Assembly: GCA_963715055.1 (NCBI GenBank)
Contig: CAVQRB010000006.1
Location: forward strand, 186,001 to 250,000
Length of the DNA: 64,000 nt
Source of the DNA: CAVQRB01 sp963715055
GTDB lineage: Bacteria; Pseudomonadota; Alphaproteobacteria; Rhodobacterales; Rhodobacteraceae
Direction of reading: 5' to 3'
Each line of letters starts with the position of its first letter. The stretch's first letter is position 1. The translations under genes were made by a program, and so were the position numbers. Of this stretch, positions 45,227 to 53,627 are shown piece after piece. A model generated the notes under the pieces. That model did no database searches, had not been told where the DNA came from, and saw only the letters and a list, made by a program, of their open reading frames with translations.

Positions 45227-45984
45227 GCGCGGCCCCCGACGACCGTCACCCGCGCCAGCGCTGCTTCGAGCCAGCCTGCGAGATGTCCGGCCATGGCGTC
45301 CTGCTGCCCGGTCTCGGCGATCAGGTCGTTGCGGATTTCGAGCATCACGTTGAGCCGACCCTGCGGCAGGCCATGCAGCTTGAGCGTGTGGGTCACGCCG
45401 TCTTCGGGGCCGTAGGGCGCATTGCGCCGGACATCGAAGGGCATGAGGTCCGCGCTTTCCAGCAGCGCATCGGCAAGCCGGCTGTCTCGGTCATGCAGCA
45501 CGCCGATCTCCACATCGCGCCGCTTGCCGTTGTAGATGGGCGTGAAACTGTGCAGCGTGACCAGAATGGGTGCCTGCCGTGCCGCCAAAACCTCCGTCAC
45601 GCAGTCGCGGAAGGGCAGGTAGTAGGCCGCGGTTCGGGCCTGCCTCTCCGCTGCCGTAAGGCCGGTGTTTCCGGGGACATCGATGATTTCGCTCCGCGCC
45701 GGCATGGCGTCCGCCGCCTCGGGCGGGCGGTTGCAATCATAGACCAGCCGCGAAATCCGGCTCGCCACCAGCGCCGCATCGAACCGCTTGCAGAGCCTCT
45801 GTCCGATCTCGAGCGCGCCCGGATCCCAGGCGGCATGGCTGCGGCGGTCTTCGCACGCCAGGCCGAGGTGGTCGAGATGCGGCGGAATGAACGCGGAGGC
45901 GTGCTCGCAGACGAAGACGATCGGCGATGCGCCGGTGGCATTCACCACGTCCACAACCTGAGATCCACTGCCTGCTTGCGTCAT
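45223..45984 (-). CDS. N-formylglutamate amidohydrolase-family protein
   Basis: 253-residue protein of the FGase/HutG family. It carries IVFVCEHASAFIPPHL, RLVYDCNRPPEA, ARTAAYYLPF, LVTLHSFTPIYNGKRR and RLNVMLEIRNDLI, which supply the zinc and carboxylate-binding residues. Members hydrolyse N-formyl or N-acyl glutamate or related amides. ATG at 45984 begins the fold; an upstream start at 46035 lies in the promoter region. It is the first gene of the TRAP operon, so hydrolysis of an imported N-acyl compound is likely. No histidine-utilisation genes are nearby, which argues against a standard HutG role. Confidence 0.85.
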   Translation of the reverse strand: MTQAGSGSQVVDVVNATGASPIVFVCEHASAFIPPHLDHLGLACEDRRSHAAWDPGALEIGQRLCKRFDAALVASRISRLVYDCNRPPEAADAMPARSEIIDVPGNTGLTAAERQARTAAYYLPFRDCVTEVLAARQAPILVTLHSFTPIYNGKRRDVEIGVLHDRDSRLADALLESADLMPFDVRRNAPYGPEDGVTHTLKLHGLPQGRLNVMLEIRNDLIAETGQQDAMAGHLAGWLEAALARVTVVGGRA

Positions 45985-46050
45985 CCGTCCCCCTGTTCCG
46001 ACAAACGTCTTGCGCAAATCGGATTCTGTCAACACAATACTGTAACGAAA

Positions 46051-46061
46051 CGAACAGTTCG
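46051..46061. promoter_or_regulatory. palindrome CGAACAGTTCG between the TRAP operon and rpiR
   Basis: CGAAC and GTTCG are separated by one base, in the 112-base divergent interval. CTGTAA occurs on both sides (46040-46045 and 46069-46074). A candidate operator for the RpiR-type regulator; not verified. Confidence 0.4.
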
Positions 46062-46096
46062 CCGCGTGCTGTAATTTTATTCGTCAAGTGTGGATC

Positions 46097-46969
46097 ATGC
46101 CGGACAATTCCCTCACCATATCGGACCGCATCCAGCACGCGCTCGACCGCCTGACCCGGGCCGAGCGGCAGTTGGCGCATTCGATCCTCGAGAATTATCC
46201 GGCCTCCGGTCTGGGGCCACTCGCAGCGCTTGCCCGGGACGCCCATGTTTCCGCCCCGACCGTGGCGCGGATGGTGCAGAAGCTCGGCTTCAAGGGCTAT
46301 CCGGAGTTTCAGGCGGAGCTGCGCGAGGAGTTGAAAGCCAAGGCAACCGGCCCCATCGCCAAGCATGACACCTGGGCCGGTGGCGCGCCTTCGGGGCATG
46401 TGTTGAACCGCTTCACCGATGCGGTCATCGACAACATCCGTCACACGCTGGCGCAGATCGAGCCTGCCACCTTCGATGCGGCCTGCGCGATGATCGCGGA
46501 CACGCGCTCCGCGCTCTACATCGTCGGCGGGCGGATCACCCATACAGTCGCTGAATACCTGTTTCTGCACGCTCAGGTCATCCGCCCGAAGGTCACCCAT
46601 ATCCAGTCGACGTCAAACGCATGGCCGCATTACCTGCTCGACGTGCGCAAGGGCGATGTCTTCGTGATCTTCGACATGCGACGCTACGAGAACAACACGC
46701 TGAAACTGGCGGAACTCGCCCATGCCAAGGGCGCGCGCATCATCCTCTTCACCGACCAGTGGCGCTCTCCGGTGCATGGTTTCGCCGACATCTGCTTCAG
46801 CAGCCGCATTGTCGTGCCCTCCGCCTGGGATTCGGTGGCGACGACCTTGCTGTTGGTGGAGACGGTGATCTCCTCGATCCAGGACCTCAACTGGGAGAGC
46901 ACGAAATCCCGCATGGAAAACCTCGAGGACATGTTCGATCAGACCCGGCTTTTCCGCAAGTTCGTCTGA
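46097..46969 (+). CDS. MurR/RpiR-family transcriptional regulator
   Basis: 290-residue regulator. N-terminal HTH_6 domain: LTRAERQLAHSILEN and HVSAPTVARMVQKLGF. C-terminal SIS phosphosugar-binding domain: TRSALYIVGGRITHTVAEYLF and RKGDVFVIFDMRRYENN. It is divergent from the FGase-TRAP operon and probably controls it in response to a metabolite bound by the SIS domain. The ATG at 46097 is preferred, although a GTG at 46088 is possible. It ends convergent with the LysR gene. Confidence 0.9.
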   Translation: MPDNSLTISDRIQHALDRLTRAERQLAHSILENYPASGLGPLAALARDAHVSAPTVARMVQKLGFKGYPEFQAELREELKAKATGPIAKHDTWAGGAPSGHVLNRFTDAVIDNIRHTLAQIEPATFDAACAMIADTRSALYIVGGRITHTVAEYLFLHAQVIRPKVTHIQSTSNAWPHYLLDVRKGDVFVIFDMRRYENNTLKLAELAHAKGARIILFTDQWRSPVHGFADICFSSRIVVPSAWDSVATTLLLVETVISSIQDLNWESTKSRMENLEDMFDQTRLFRKFV

Positions 46970-46981
46970 GCGGCCCAACCC

Positions 46982-47902
46982 TCAGGCGGTGCCTTGCAGG
47001 CGGCGGCTTGCCGCTGTGCGTGCGCTCCAGACATCAAGCAGCGAGACCGCCACCCGGTCCTGCGCATCGGCGTAGAGGGCGATGTCGAGCGGCAGCTTGC
47101 CCAACCGGTTCGCCAGCGACACCAGCGCCCCGCTTTCGATCTCCCGATGCGCCATGCTGAAGGGCAGCCAGCCCACGCCGATGCCCTTGAGCACCAATTC
47201 CCGGATGCCGCTGGAAAACGCGCTTTCGCAGGTCGGATTGGCGCAGAAGTCGGGTGTGCCGAAAGGTTTTTCGGCGCGCCCCAGCACCTGGCCGAAATAG
47301 CTGGTCTGCGGATAGACGATGGCAGGAGTGTCGCGCGGCACGTCGCCGTCGCCGGTGACGGCATAGCGCAGTTGCCCGCCGACCACGGGAATGAGATAAT
47401 CCACACCCCATAGCGCGCGCTTGATGCTGTCGCCGAAGGGCAGCGGGGTCGCACCGGTGGATTCGTAGCAGAGCAGCAGGCCGGCGTCGCCGCGCAGGAA
47501 GAGCGAGACGCAATCGCTCAAGTTCGCCGCGCGCAGCCGGAATGTGATCGCGGGCAGGGCGCGGCGGGCATGCAGGGCCATGTCGGGAAAGGTGGAGAAG
47601 ATCGGCGCGTGCTGGGCCGCGATCGTCACCGTTTGGCCATCGGGATCGAAGCGCGAAATCCTGCTGCGCAGATCCCGGATGCGTGCGATCAGCGCCCGGA
47701 TCTCGGCCTCGTTCGTGCTCAGCGCCGGGCTGATCGCCACGGAATTGCTGCCGCGGTCGAGGATGTCGGTGCCGAGCCAGTCCTCGAACCCGCGGATGCG
47801 CCGCGAGAAGGCGGGTTGCGTGATGTTCCGCCGCCGTGCCGCGCGGGTCATGTTGCCCTCTTCAAGCAGCACCAGAACGTCGTCGAGCCAGTCAAGATCC
47901 AT
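46982..47902 (-). CDS. LysR-family transcriptional regulator
   Basis: 306-residue regulator with winged helix LEEGNMTRAARRRNITQPAF (residues about 13-32) and SRRIRGFEDWLG, followed by a two-lobed effector domain. A GGGAGG site precedes the ATG. It is divergent from the CuyA-like gene, the typical position for a regulator of that catabolic unit. The inverted repeat at 47973-47986 lies between them. Confidence 0.92.
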   Translation of the reverse strand: MDLDWLDDVLVLLEEGNMTRAARRRNITQPAFSRRIRGFEDWLGTDILDRGSNSVAISPALSTNEAEIRALIARIRDLRSRISRFDPDGQTVTIAAQHAPIFSTFPDMALHARRALPAITFRLRAANLSDCVSLFLRGDAGLLLCYESTGATPLPFGDSIKRALWGVDYLIPVVGGQLRYAVTGDGDVPRDTPAIVYPQTSYFGQVLGRAEKPFGTPDFCANPTCESAFSSGIRELVLKGIGVGWLPFSMAHREIESGALVSLANRLGKLPLDIALYADAQDRVAVSLLDVWSARTAASRRLQGTA

Positions 47903-47972
47903 CGGGAGCCTCCCATTACCTGCTCATACTTTACGTATGGGCAGCCCAAGCAGAAAGCATTATTTTTAGCGT

Positions 47973-47986
47973 TTGCCATAGGGCAA
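47973..47986. promoter_or_regulatory. candidate LysR-binding inverted repeat
   Basis: TTGCC and GGCAA flank ATAG, in the 117-base divergent interval between the LysR gene and cuyA-like gene. This fits the dyad form expected for a LysR-type site. Confidence 0.45.
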
Positions 47987-48019
47987 GCTAAGGGCGATTC
48001 ACCTCAAGGAGGTCGCTTT

Positions 48020-49114
48020 GTGAGCCCGACCCAACCCACTACCAAACCGCGGGACGCGACCGCGCCCGAAATGACGCTGAGCCTGTGCAAGGACCTGTCG
48101 ATGGCGCTCGCGCACTTTCCGAAGGTCAGGCTCGGGCATTTGCCGACGCCGCTGGAGCCGATGGACCGGCTCAGCGAGTTCCTTGGCGGTCCGCGCCTCT
48201 GGGTCAAGCGGGACGATTGCACCGGGCTCTCCTCGGGCGGCAACAAGACCCGCAAGCTCGAATACCTCATGGCCGAGGCGCAGGCGCAGGGTGCCGATAC
48301 GATCATCACCCAAGGTGCCACGCAGTCGAACCATGCGCGCCAGACCTGTGCGGCCGCGGCCAAGCTGGGCATGGGTTGTCACATCCTGCTCGAGGACCGC
48401 ACTGGCTCGAATGACGAAAGCTACATCCTGAGCGGCAATGTCCTGCTGGACCGTCTGCACGGGGCGACCGTGTCGAAACGCGCAGGCGGCACCGACATGA
48501 ACGCCGAAATGGACAAGCTCGCCGAAAAACTGCGCGGCGAGGGGCGCAAGACCTATATCATCCCGGGAGGCGGCTCCAACCCGACCGGCGCCTTGGGTTA
48601 CGTGAACTGCGCCCGAGAACTGGTTGAACAGGCGCAGGAAATGGGGCTTTCCATCGACGCGCTCGTGCATGCCACTGGCAGCTCCGGCACGCAGGCCGGC
48701 CTCGTCACCGGTCTGGCCGCTTTGCAAAGCGATATTCACCTTCTGGGAATCGGCGTCAGAGCGCCGAAAGAAAAGCAGGAGCAGATGGTCTATGACCTCG
48801 CGGTGCGCACGGCCGAGCATCTGGGCACCGGGGTGACGATCGAACGCGAGAAAGTGCGCGCCAATTGCGACTACGTGGGGCCGGGCTACGGCCTGCCGAC
48901 ACCCGGCATGATCGAGGCGGTCAAGCTTCTGGCCCGCACCGAAGGGCTGCTCTTTGATCCGGTCTATTCGGGCAAGGGGCTCGACGGGCTGATCGACCAG
49001 ATCCGCAAGGGCTATTTCGACGGCATGGAGAATGTCGTCTTCCTGCATACCGGCGGTTCGGTGGCGCTCTTCGGCTATCCGGAGACGTTCGACCTGCACG
49101 GCTATTCCGACTGA
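48020..49114 (+). CDS. cuyA: CuyA-like L-cysteate sulfo-lyase / D-cysteine desulfhydrase family enzyme
   Basis: PLP enzyme of the ACC deaminase/D-cysteine desulfhydrase fold. FPKVRLGHLPTPLEPMDR, GPRLWVKRDDCTGLSSGGNK (the final Lys forms the Schiff base) and ITQGATQSNHARQTCAAAA strongly resemble CuyA of Roseobacters, which cleaves L-cysteate to pyruvate, sulfite and ammonia. Start choice: GTG at 48020 has a perfect AAGGAGG site 7 bases before it and gives 364 residues. ATG at 48101 (337 residues) fits the usual family N-terminus. It heads an operon with a ProXVW-type importer, so cysteate or another zwitterionic sulfonate may be imported. D-cysteine desulfhydrase activity remains possible. Confidence 0.82.
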   Translation: MSPTQPTTKPRDATAPEMTLSLCKDLSMALAHFPKVRLGHLPTPLEPMDRLSEFLGGPRLWVKRDDCTGLSSGGNKTRKLEYLMAEAQAQGADTIITQGATQSNHARQTCAAAAKLGMGCHILLEDRTGSNDESYILSGNVLLDRLHGATVSKRAGGTDMNAEMDKLAEKLRGEGRKTYIIPGGGSNPTGALGYVNCARELVEQAQEMGLSIDALVHATGSSGTQAGLVTGLAALQSDIHLLGIGVRAPKEKQEQMVYDLAVRTAEHLGTGVTIEREKVRANCDYVGPGYGLPTPGMIEAVKLLARTEGLLFDPVYSGKGLDGLIDQIRKGYFDGMENVVFLHTGGSVALFGYPETFDLHGYSD

Positions 49115-49164
49115 ATGAAGGCAAGAAATCACCAACAGGAAATCACCGACAAGGAGACCAACGA

Positions 49165-50130
49165 ATGACATTGAGAAAGACTCTGATCGCAACGACGGCG
49201 GCCTTTGGCCTCTTCGCCGCACCCGCAATGGCCGCCGAAGAGGTCAAGATCGGCGTGCCGAGCTGGACCGGGGCGCAGGCAATCGCCTATCTTCTGGGCG
49301 CGATTGTCGAGACCCGTATCGGCGGCACGGTGGAATACGTGCCCGGCAACAACGCCACGATCTTTCAGGCCATGGACCAGGGCAAGGGCGACATCGACGT
49401 GCACCCCGACGTCTGGCTGCCGAACCAGGAAAGCTTCACCAAGGAATATGTGGATGGCAAGGGCACGGTGACGCTCTCCTCCAATCCCTATGAAGGCAAC
49501 CAGGGCTTCTGCGTTTCCAAGGATTTCGCCGCCGCAAACAACATCACCGATATCGCCGATCTGGGGCGTCCGGATGTGGCGGCGTTGATGGACAGCGACG
49601 GCAATGGCAAGGGCGAGATGTGGATCGGCGCGCCCGGCTGGGCCTCTGCCAATGTGAACGAGGTCAAGGTGCGCGACTACGGTCTGCTGGACTTCATCGA
49701 GCCGATCCGCGCCGAAGAGGCGGTCAAGACCGCGCGCATCAAGGACGCGATTGCCAAGGGTGAGGGCTATGCTTTCTATTGCTACACGCCGCACGCCGTC
49801 TGGTACATGTTCGACGTGGTGATGCTGACCGAGCCGACCTACGATCCGGCGAAATACGTCATGATCCAGCCTTCGGATGACGCGGACTGGTATGAAAAAT
49901 CCATGGTCGCCTCCAAGGACGATCTGAAAAAGGTGCAGATCGCCTGGTCGAACTCCCTGGCCGACCGTTCGCCCGCCATTGCGGAATTCTTCCAGCGCTT
50001 TTCGCTGACCGCGGACGACGTGAGCAACTTCGCCTTTGAGATCAGCGGCCAGGGTCGCGATCCGGCAGAAGTGGCCGCAGAGTGGATCGAGGCCAACTCC
50101 GACCGCGTGGACAGCTGGCTCGGGCTCTGA
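49165..50130 (+). CDS. glycine-betaine/proline-type ABC substrate-binding protein
   Basis: 321-residue OpuAC/ProX-family periplasmic protein. The Sec signal ends near PAMAA-EEVKIG. The mature protein includes VPSWTGAQAIAYLLGAIVE, MDQGKGDIDVHPDVWLPNQ and YCYTPHAVWYMFDVV, whose tryptophan and tyrosine residues form the aromatic cage for quaternary ammonium groups in relatives. It lies between cuyA and the ATPase gene and ends before a GC-rich hairpin. The cage suggests a betaine-like or other zwitterionic ligand. Confidence 0.9.
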   Translation: MTLRKTLIATTAAFGLFAAPAMAAEEVKIGVPSWTGAQAIAYLLGAIVETRIGGTVEYVPGNNATIFQAMDQGKGDIDVHPDVWLPNQESFTKEYVDGKGTVTLSSNPYEGNQGFCVSKDFAAANNITDIADLGRPDVAALMDSDGNGKGEMWIGAPGWASANVNEVKVRDYGLLDFIEPIRAEEAVKTARIKDAIAKGEGYAFYCYTPHAVWYMFDVVMLTEPTYDPAKYVMIQPSDDADWYEKSMVASKDDLKKVQIAWSNSLADRSPAIAEFFQRFSLTADDVSNFAFEISGQGRDPAEVAAEWIEANSDRVDSWLGL

Positions 50131-50147
50131 GCACGGACCAAAAGACC

Positions 50148-50178
50148 CGGGCGGCGCGCTTCTACGACGCGCCGCCCG
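50148..50178 (+). promoter_or_regulatory. hairpin between binding-protein and ATPase genes
   Basis: CGGGCGGCGCG (50148-50158) pairs perfectly with CGCGCCGCCCG (50168-50178), an 11-pair stem, followed by ATCAGATTC without a clean T-run. It probably stabilises or partly terminates the upstream message. Confidence 0.65.
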
Positions 50179-50214
50179 ATCAGATTCTCCCAGAGCAACC
50201 GGCAGGGGCCCGCC

Positions 50215-51270
50215 ATGAGCGATGAGACCGTGATCGAGATCTCCAACGTCTGGAAGATTTTCGGCGCCCATCCGGAGGTCGCGCTGCGTGCGATCCGCGA
50301 GGAGGGGCTGACCAAGGCGCAGGTTCTGGCGCAGCACAATGCGGTCGTCGGCGTGGCGGATGTGAGCCTGTCGGTCAAGCGCGGCGAGATCTTCTGCATC
50401 ATGGGGCTCTCCGGGAGCGGCAAATCCACGCTGGTGCGCCATTTCAACCGTCTGCTGGAGCCCACCGACGGGCAGATCCTGATCGAAGGCACGGATGTGA
50501 TGGGCCTCGGCACGCAGGAATTGCAGACCTTCCGCAACCGCAAGATCGGCATGGTCTTCCAGAATTTCGCGCTGATGCCGCACCGCTCGGTGCTCGACAA
50601 CGTCGCCATGCCGCTCGAAATCCGCAAGGTCAGCAAGAATGAACGCATGCGGCAGGCCGCCGCCATTCTTGATATTGTCGAACTCTCCGCCTGGGGCTCG
50701 AAGTTCGCCCATGAGCTTTCGGGCGGCATGCAGCAGCGCGTGGGACTGGCTCGGGCGCTGGCCGCCAACCCCGATGTGCTGCTGATGGACGAGCCCTTCA
50801 GCGCACTCGACCCTCTCATCCGCCGGCAGTTGCAGGATGAATTCATCCGCCTGTCGCAGATCCTCAAGAAAACCACGGTCTTCATCACTCATGACCTTGA
50901 TGAGGCGGTGCGCATCGGCGACCGCATCGCGATCATGCGCGACGGCAAGCTGGTGCAGACCGGCACCGCCGAAGAAATCGTGATGCATCCCGCCGATGAC
51001 TATGTCGCCGATTTCGTGGCCGGAATTTCCCGGCTCAAGGTGGTGCGCGCCCATGCGATCATGCAGCCCATGGAGGCCTATCTTGCGAAGCGCGGACCGC
51101 TTCCGGCGGATGTGGCGCGCGTCGGAGAGGCCGAAACGCTGAGCAAACTCATCAACCTCGCCATTGACCGCGAAGAGGCCATCCTGGTGCAGGACCAGGG
51201 CGTGGATGTGGGCGTGATCACCCGGGCGGACATCCTGCGCACCGTCGTCGAAGGGACCGAGATGTCATGA
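50215..51270 (+). CDS. proV: ProV-type ABC transporter ATP-binding protein with C-terminal CBS-like region
   Basis: 351-residue ATPase of the quaternary-amine uptake family. Walker A GLSGSGKST, Q-loop GMVFQNFALMPH, signature LSGGMQQRVGLARAL, Walker B VLLMDEPFSALDP and switch His ITHDLDEAV are intact. The last 90 residues form a short CBS-like regulatory region (AILVQDQGVDVGVITRADIL), which in OpuA-type systems senses ionic strength. Its stop overlaps the ProW start. Confidence 0.92.
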   Translation: MSDETVIEISNVWKIFGAHPEVALRAIREEGLTKAQVLAQHNAVVGVADVSLSVKRGEIFCIMGLSGSGKSTLVRHFNRLLEPTDGQILIEGTDVMGLGTQELQTFRNRKIGMVFQNFALMPHRSVLDNVAMPLEIRKVSKNERMRQAAAILDIVELSAWGSKFAHELSGGMQQRVGLARALAANPDVLLMDEPFSALDPLIRRQLQDEFIRLSQILKKTTVFITHDLDEAVRIGDRIAIMRDGKLVQTGTAEEIVMHPADDYVADFVAGISRLKVVRAHAIMQPMEAYLAKRGPLPADVARVGEAETLSKLINLAIDREEAILVQDQGVDVGVITRADILRTVVEGTEMS

Positions 51271-52809
51271 ACAAGGCGATGGAAAACCCGCTGGAAGCCA
51301 CCGATACCGATGTGGCCCGCGCCTATGCCAAGGAGCGGCGCGAGAACATCCGAACCTTCGTGCGCACCAATCCCGACTACTACATCGCGCAGTTCGACAA
51401 GATCGGGGCAAGTTCGCGTTTCACGCCGACCTTCAACGCCATGGCGGGGCTTTTCGGGCCGGTCTGGTTCGGGGCGCGCGGGCTCTGGTCCTGGGCTTTG
51501 CCGTTCCTGATCGTCGAGACGCTGGCGCTGGTGCAGATCGCGCGCGGGCTCTTCGGGGATCTGGCGGCGGACGCCCGCGACCGGATCGCCTCCATCGAAG
51601 GCACGCTGGAACTGCGGCGACAGCAGCTTGCTTCCGCCATCGAGACTGGCTCGGACAAGATCGACGTCTACCAGCGCACGGTGGACTCGCTCGAAGCCGC
51701 CATCGGCGGCATCCGGGCCGAGGCCGATGCGCTCGCCGATCAGGGCATCTGGATCGCCCTGTCGGGCCTTGCCCTGCTCCTTGTGGCCAAGGCGGTGCAG
51801 GCCACGGTCGCCAACTGGGCGCTCGAGGCGCGCTTCTCGGACTGGATTTCCGACCGCGAGATCCGCTCCGGCTTGCCGGTTTCCAACATCGTGCTGAGCG
51901 CGATCTTCATGGCGCTGATCGTGCTGGCGGCCATGCTGCACTACAGTTTCCCGGGCCGTTTCACGCTGCTCACGGAGTTCCCGACCAATCCCGATTACCG
52001 GCTCAACAGCATCGCCTGGGTGGAGGCCTTCTTCGCCTTCTGCGTGGCCAATGGCGAGGCGCTTTTCGATGCGATCACCTTCGGCATCCGCACCATCCTC
52101 GATGCGCTGGAACTGGTCTTCGTCAGCACGCCCTGGATCGTGATCGCAAGCCTGATCATCCTGCTGACCTGGCTCACCGCCGGGGTGCGCACCGCGATCT
52201 GGTCGGCGGCCTTTCTGTCCTACATGGGCCTGCTGGGCTTTTGGGAAAAGGCGATGACCACGCTGGCGCTTCTGGGGACGGCTGCGTGCCTGTCGATCCT
52301 CATCGGCATTCCCCTGGGCATGTTCTGCGCGCGCCGACCGCGGTTTTATTCCTTCATCCAGCCGATCATGGACTTCATGCAGACGATGCCCGCCTTCGTC
52401 TTCATGATCCCCGTCATCGCCTTTTTCGGCACCGGCAAACCGGCGGCGGTGGTGACCACGATGATCTTCGGCGGCACGCCGGTGGTGCGCCTGACCGTGC
52501 TGGGCCTGCGCGGCGTGCCCGAAAGCGTGCGCGAGGCGGCAATCGCCTTTGGCGCGAACAAGTGGTACCTGCTGACCAAGGTCGATCTGCCACTCGCGAG
52601 CCCCTCGATCCGGGCGGGGATCAACCAGACCATCATGCTCTCTCTCGCCATGGTCGTCGTGGCCTCGCTTGATCGGCGCAAAGGGACTGGGCGAGGACGT
52701 GCTCGAGGCGCTGCAATACGCCAATGTGGGGCAGGGGATCCTTGCCGGTTTCGCGATCCTCTTCTGCGCCATGATCCTTGACCGTATCGTGCAGGGTCGG
52801 CGCAAGTGA
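51267..52809 (+). pseudogene. proW: ProW-type ABC permease, frameshifted near the 3' end
   Basis: About 513 residues when corrected: an extended N-terminal region with extra helices and a predicted coiled coil (about residues 105-150), then the OpuA/ProW permease core with EAAIAFGANKWYLLTKVDLP. After MVVVASL the frame turns into low-complexity basic sequence. One base removed at 52668-52671 (CTTGATC) restores IGAKGLGEDVLEALQYA and VGQGILAGFAILFCAMILD to a stop at 52807-52809. The start overlaps proV and the corrected stop overlaps the hydrolase start, which supports the corrected gene as the real one. Confidence 0.87.
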
Positions 52810-53531
52810 CACCTCTCGTGCTGGTCCATGGCTTCTTGGGCGGTGCCGCGCAGTGGACCTCGCAACTGCAGGAGTTCGGGCACGACCGCGAGGTGATCGC
52901 CCTCGATCTGCCCGGGTTCGGGGCCGCGGCCGGAGAGGCGCCGATCCATTCCATCGGCGGGTTCGCGGATTGGGTAATTGCCGATATGGAGCGCAGGGGC
53001 TTGGATCGCTTCCATCTGCTCGGTCACTCCATGGGGGGCATGATCGTGCAGGAGGTCGTACACCGCGCGCCGCAGATTGTGGATCATCTCATCCTTTATG
53101 CAACCGGTGCCATGGGCCTGCTGCCGGGACGGTTCGAGACCATCGCAGAGAGCAAGCGCCGCGCGGCGGAGGACGGGCCGGGGCCCACCGCCCGACGCAT
53201 TGCCGCCACCTGGTTTCTGGAGCGCGAGGCAGCACCGGCTTTCGAAGGCTGCGCCGAGATCGCCGGGAAAGGCACGCTGGCTGCAATTGCTGCCGGGCTC
53301 GACGCGATGGAGGGCTGGTCAGGTGCCGCCCATCTGCCACAGATCGCGCAAAAGAGCCTCGTGATCTGGGGCGACGGCGACCGCACCTACCCTTGGGCGC
53401 AGATCGAAAATCTCTGGACCAAGATACCGCAGGCAGGGCTCGCGGTCGTGCCGGGCTGCGCCCATGCGGTGCATCTGGAAAAGCCCGCCCTCTTCAACGC
53501 TCTGCTGCGCGATTTCCTGGCCGCCGCCTGA
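52806..53531 (+). CDS. alpha/beta-fold hydrolase
   Basis: 241-residue soluble hydrolase. HGFLGGAAQW is the oxyanion loop, LLGHSMGGMIVQEV contains the GxSxG nucleophile Ser, an acidic residue lies in VIWGDGDRTYPW, and His in VPGCAHAVHLEKP completes the triad. It starts GTG at 52806, overlapping the corrected proW stop, so it belongs to the cuyA-proXVW operon. It may hydrolyse an ester or amide form of the imported compound or act as a C-C hydrolase. It is unlikely to be a BioH-type protein in this setting. Confidence 0.85.
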   Translation: MTPLVLVHGFLGGAAQWTSQLQEFGHDREVIALDLPGFGAAAGEAPIHSIGGFADWVIADMERRGLDRFHLLGHSMGGMIVQEVVHRAPQIVDHLILYATGAMGLLPGRFETIAESKRRAAEDGPGPTARRIAATWFLEREAAPAFEGCAEIAGKGTLAAIAAGLDAMEGWSGAAHLPQIAQKSLVIWGDGDRTYPWAQIENLWTKIPQAGLAVVPGCAHAVHLEKPALFNALLRDFLAAA

Positions 53532-53627
53532 GAATTGATGTGGCGGCGCGCAGGGGATGCCGGTGCTGGTGTGCGGATTTCAGAAAGCGGTTGCGGATCA
53601 CGCGGGAAGCGGCACAGTTAAGGCATC

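Noticed and set aside
51078..53087. A 669-codon minus-strand open frame opposite ProW and the hydrolase
   Set aside because: Low-complexity His/Arg/Gly-rich content and overlap with real genes; considered a shadow.
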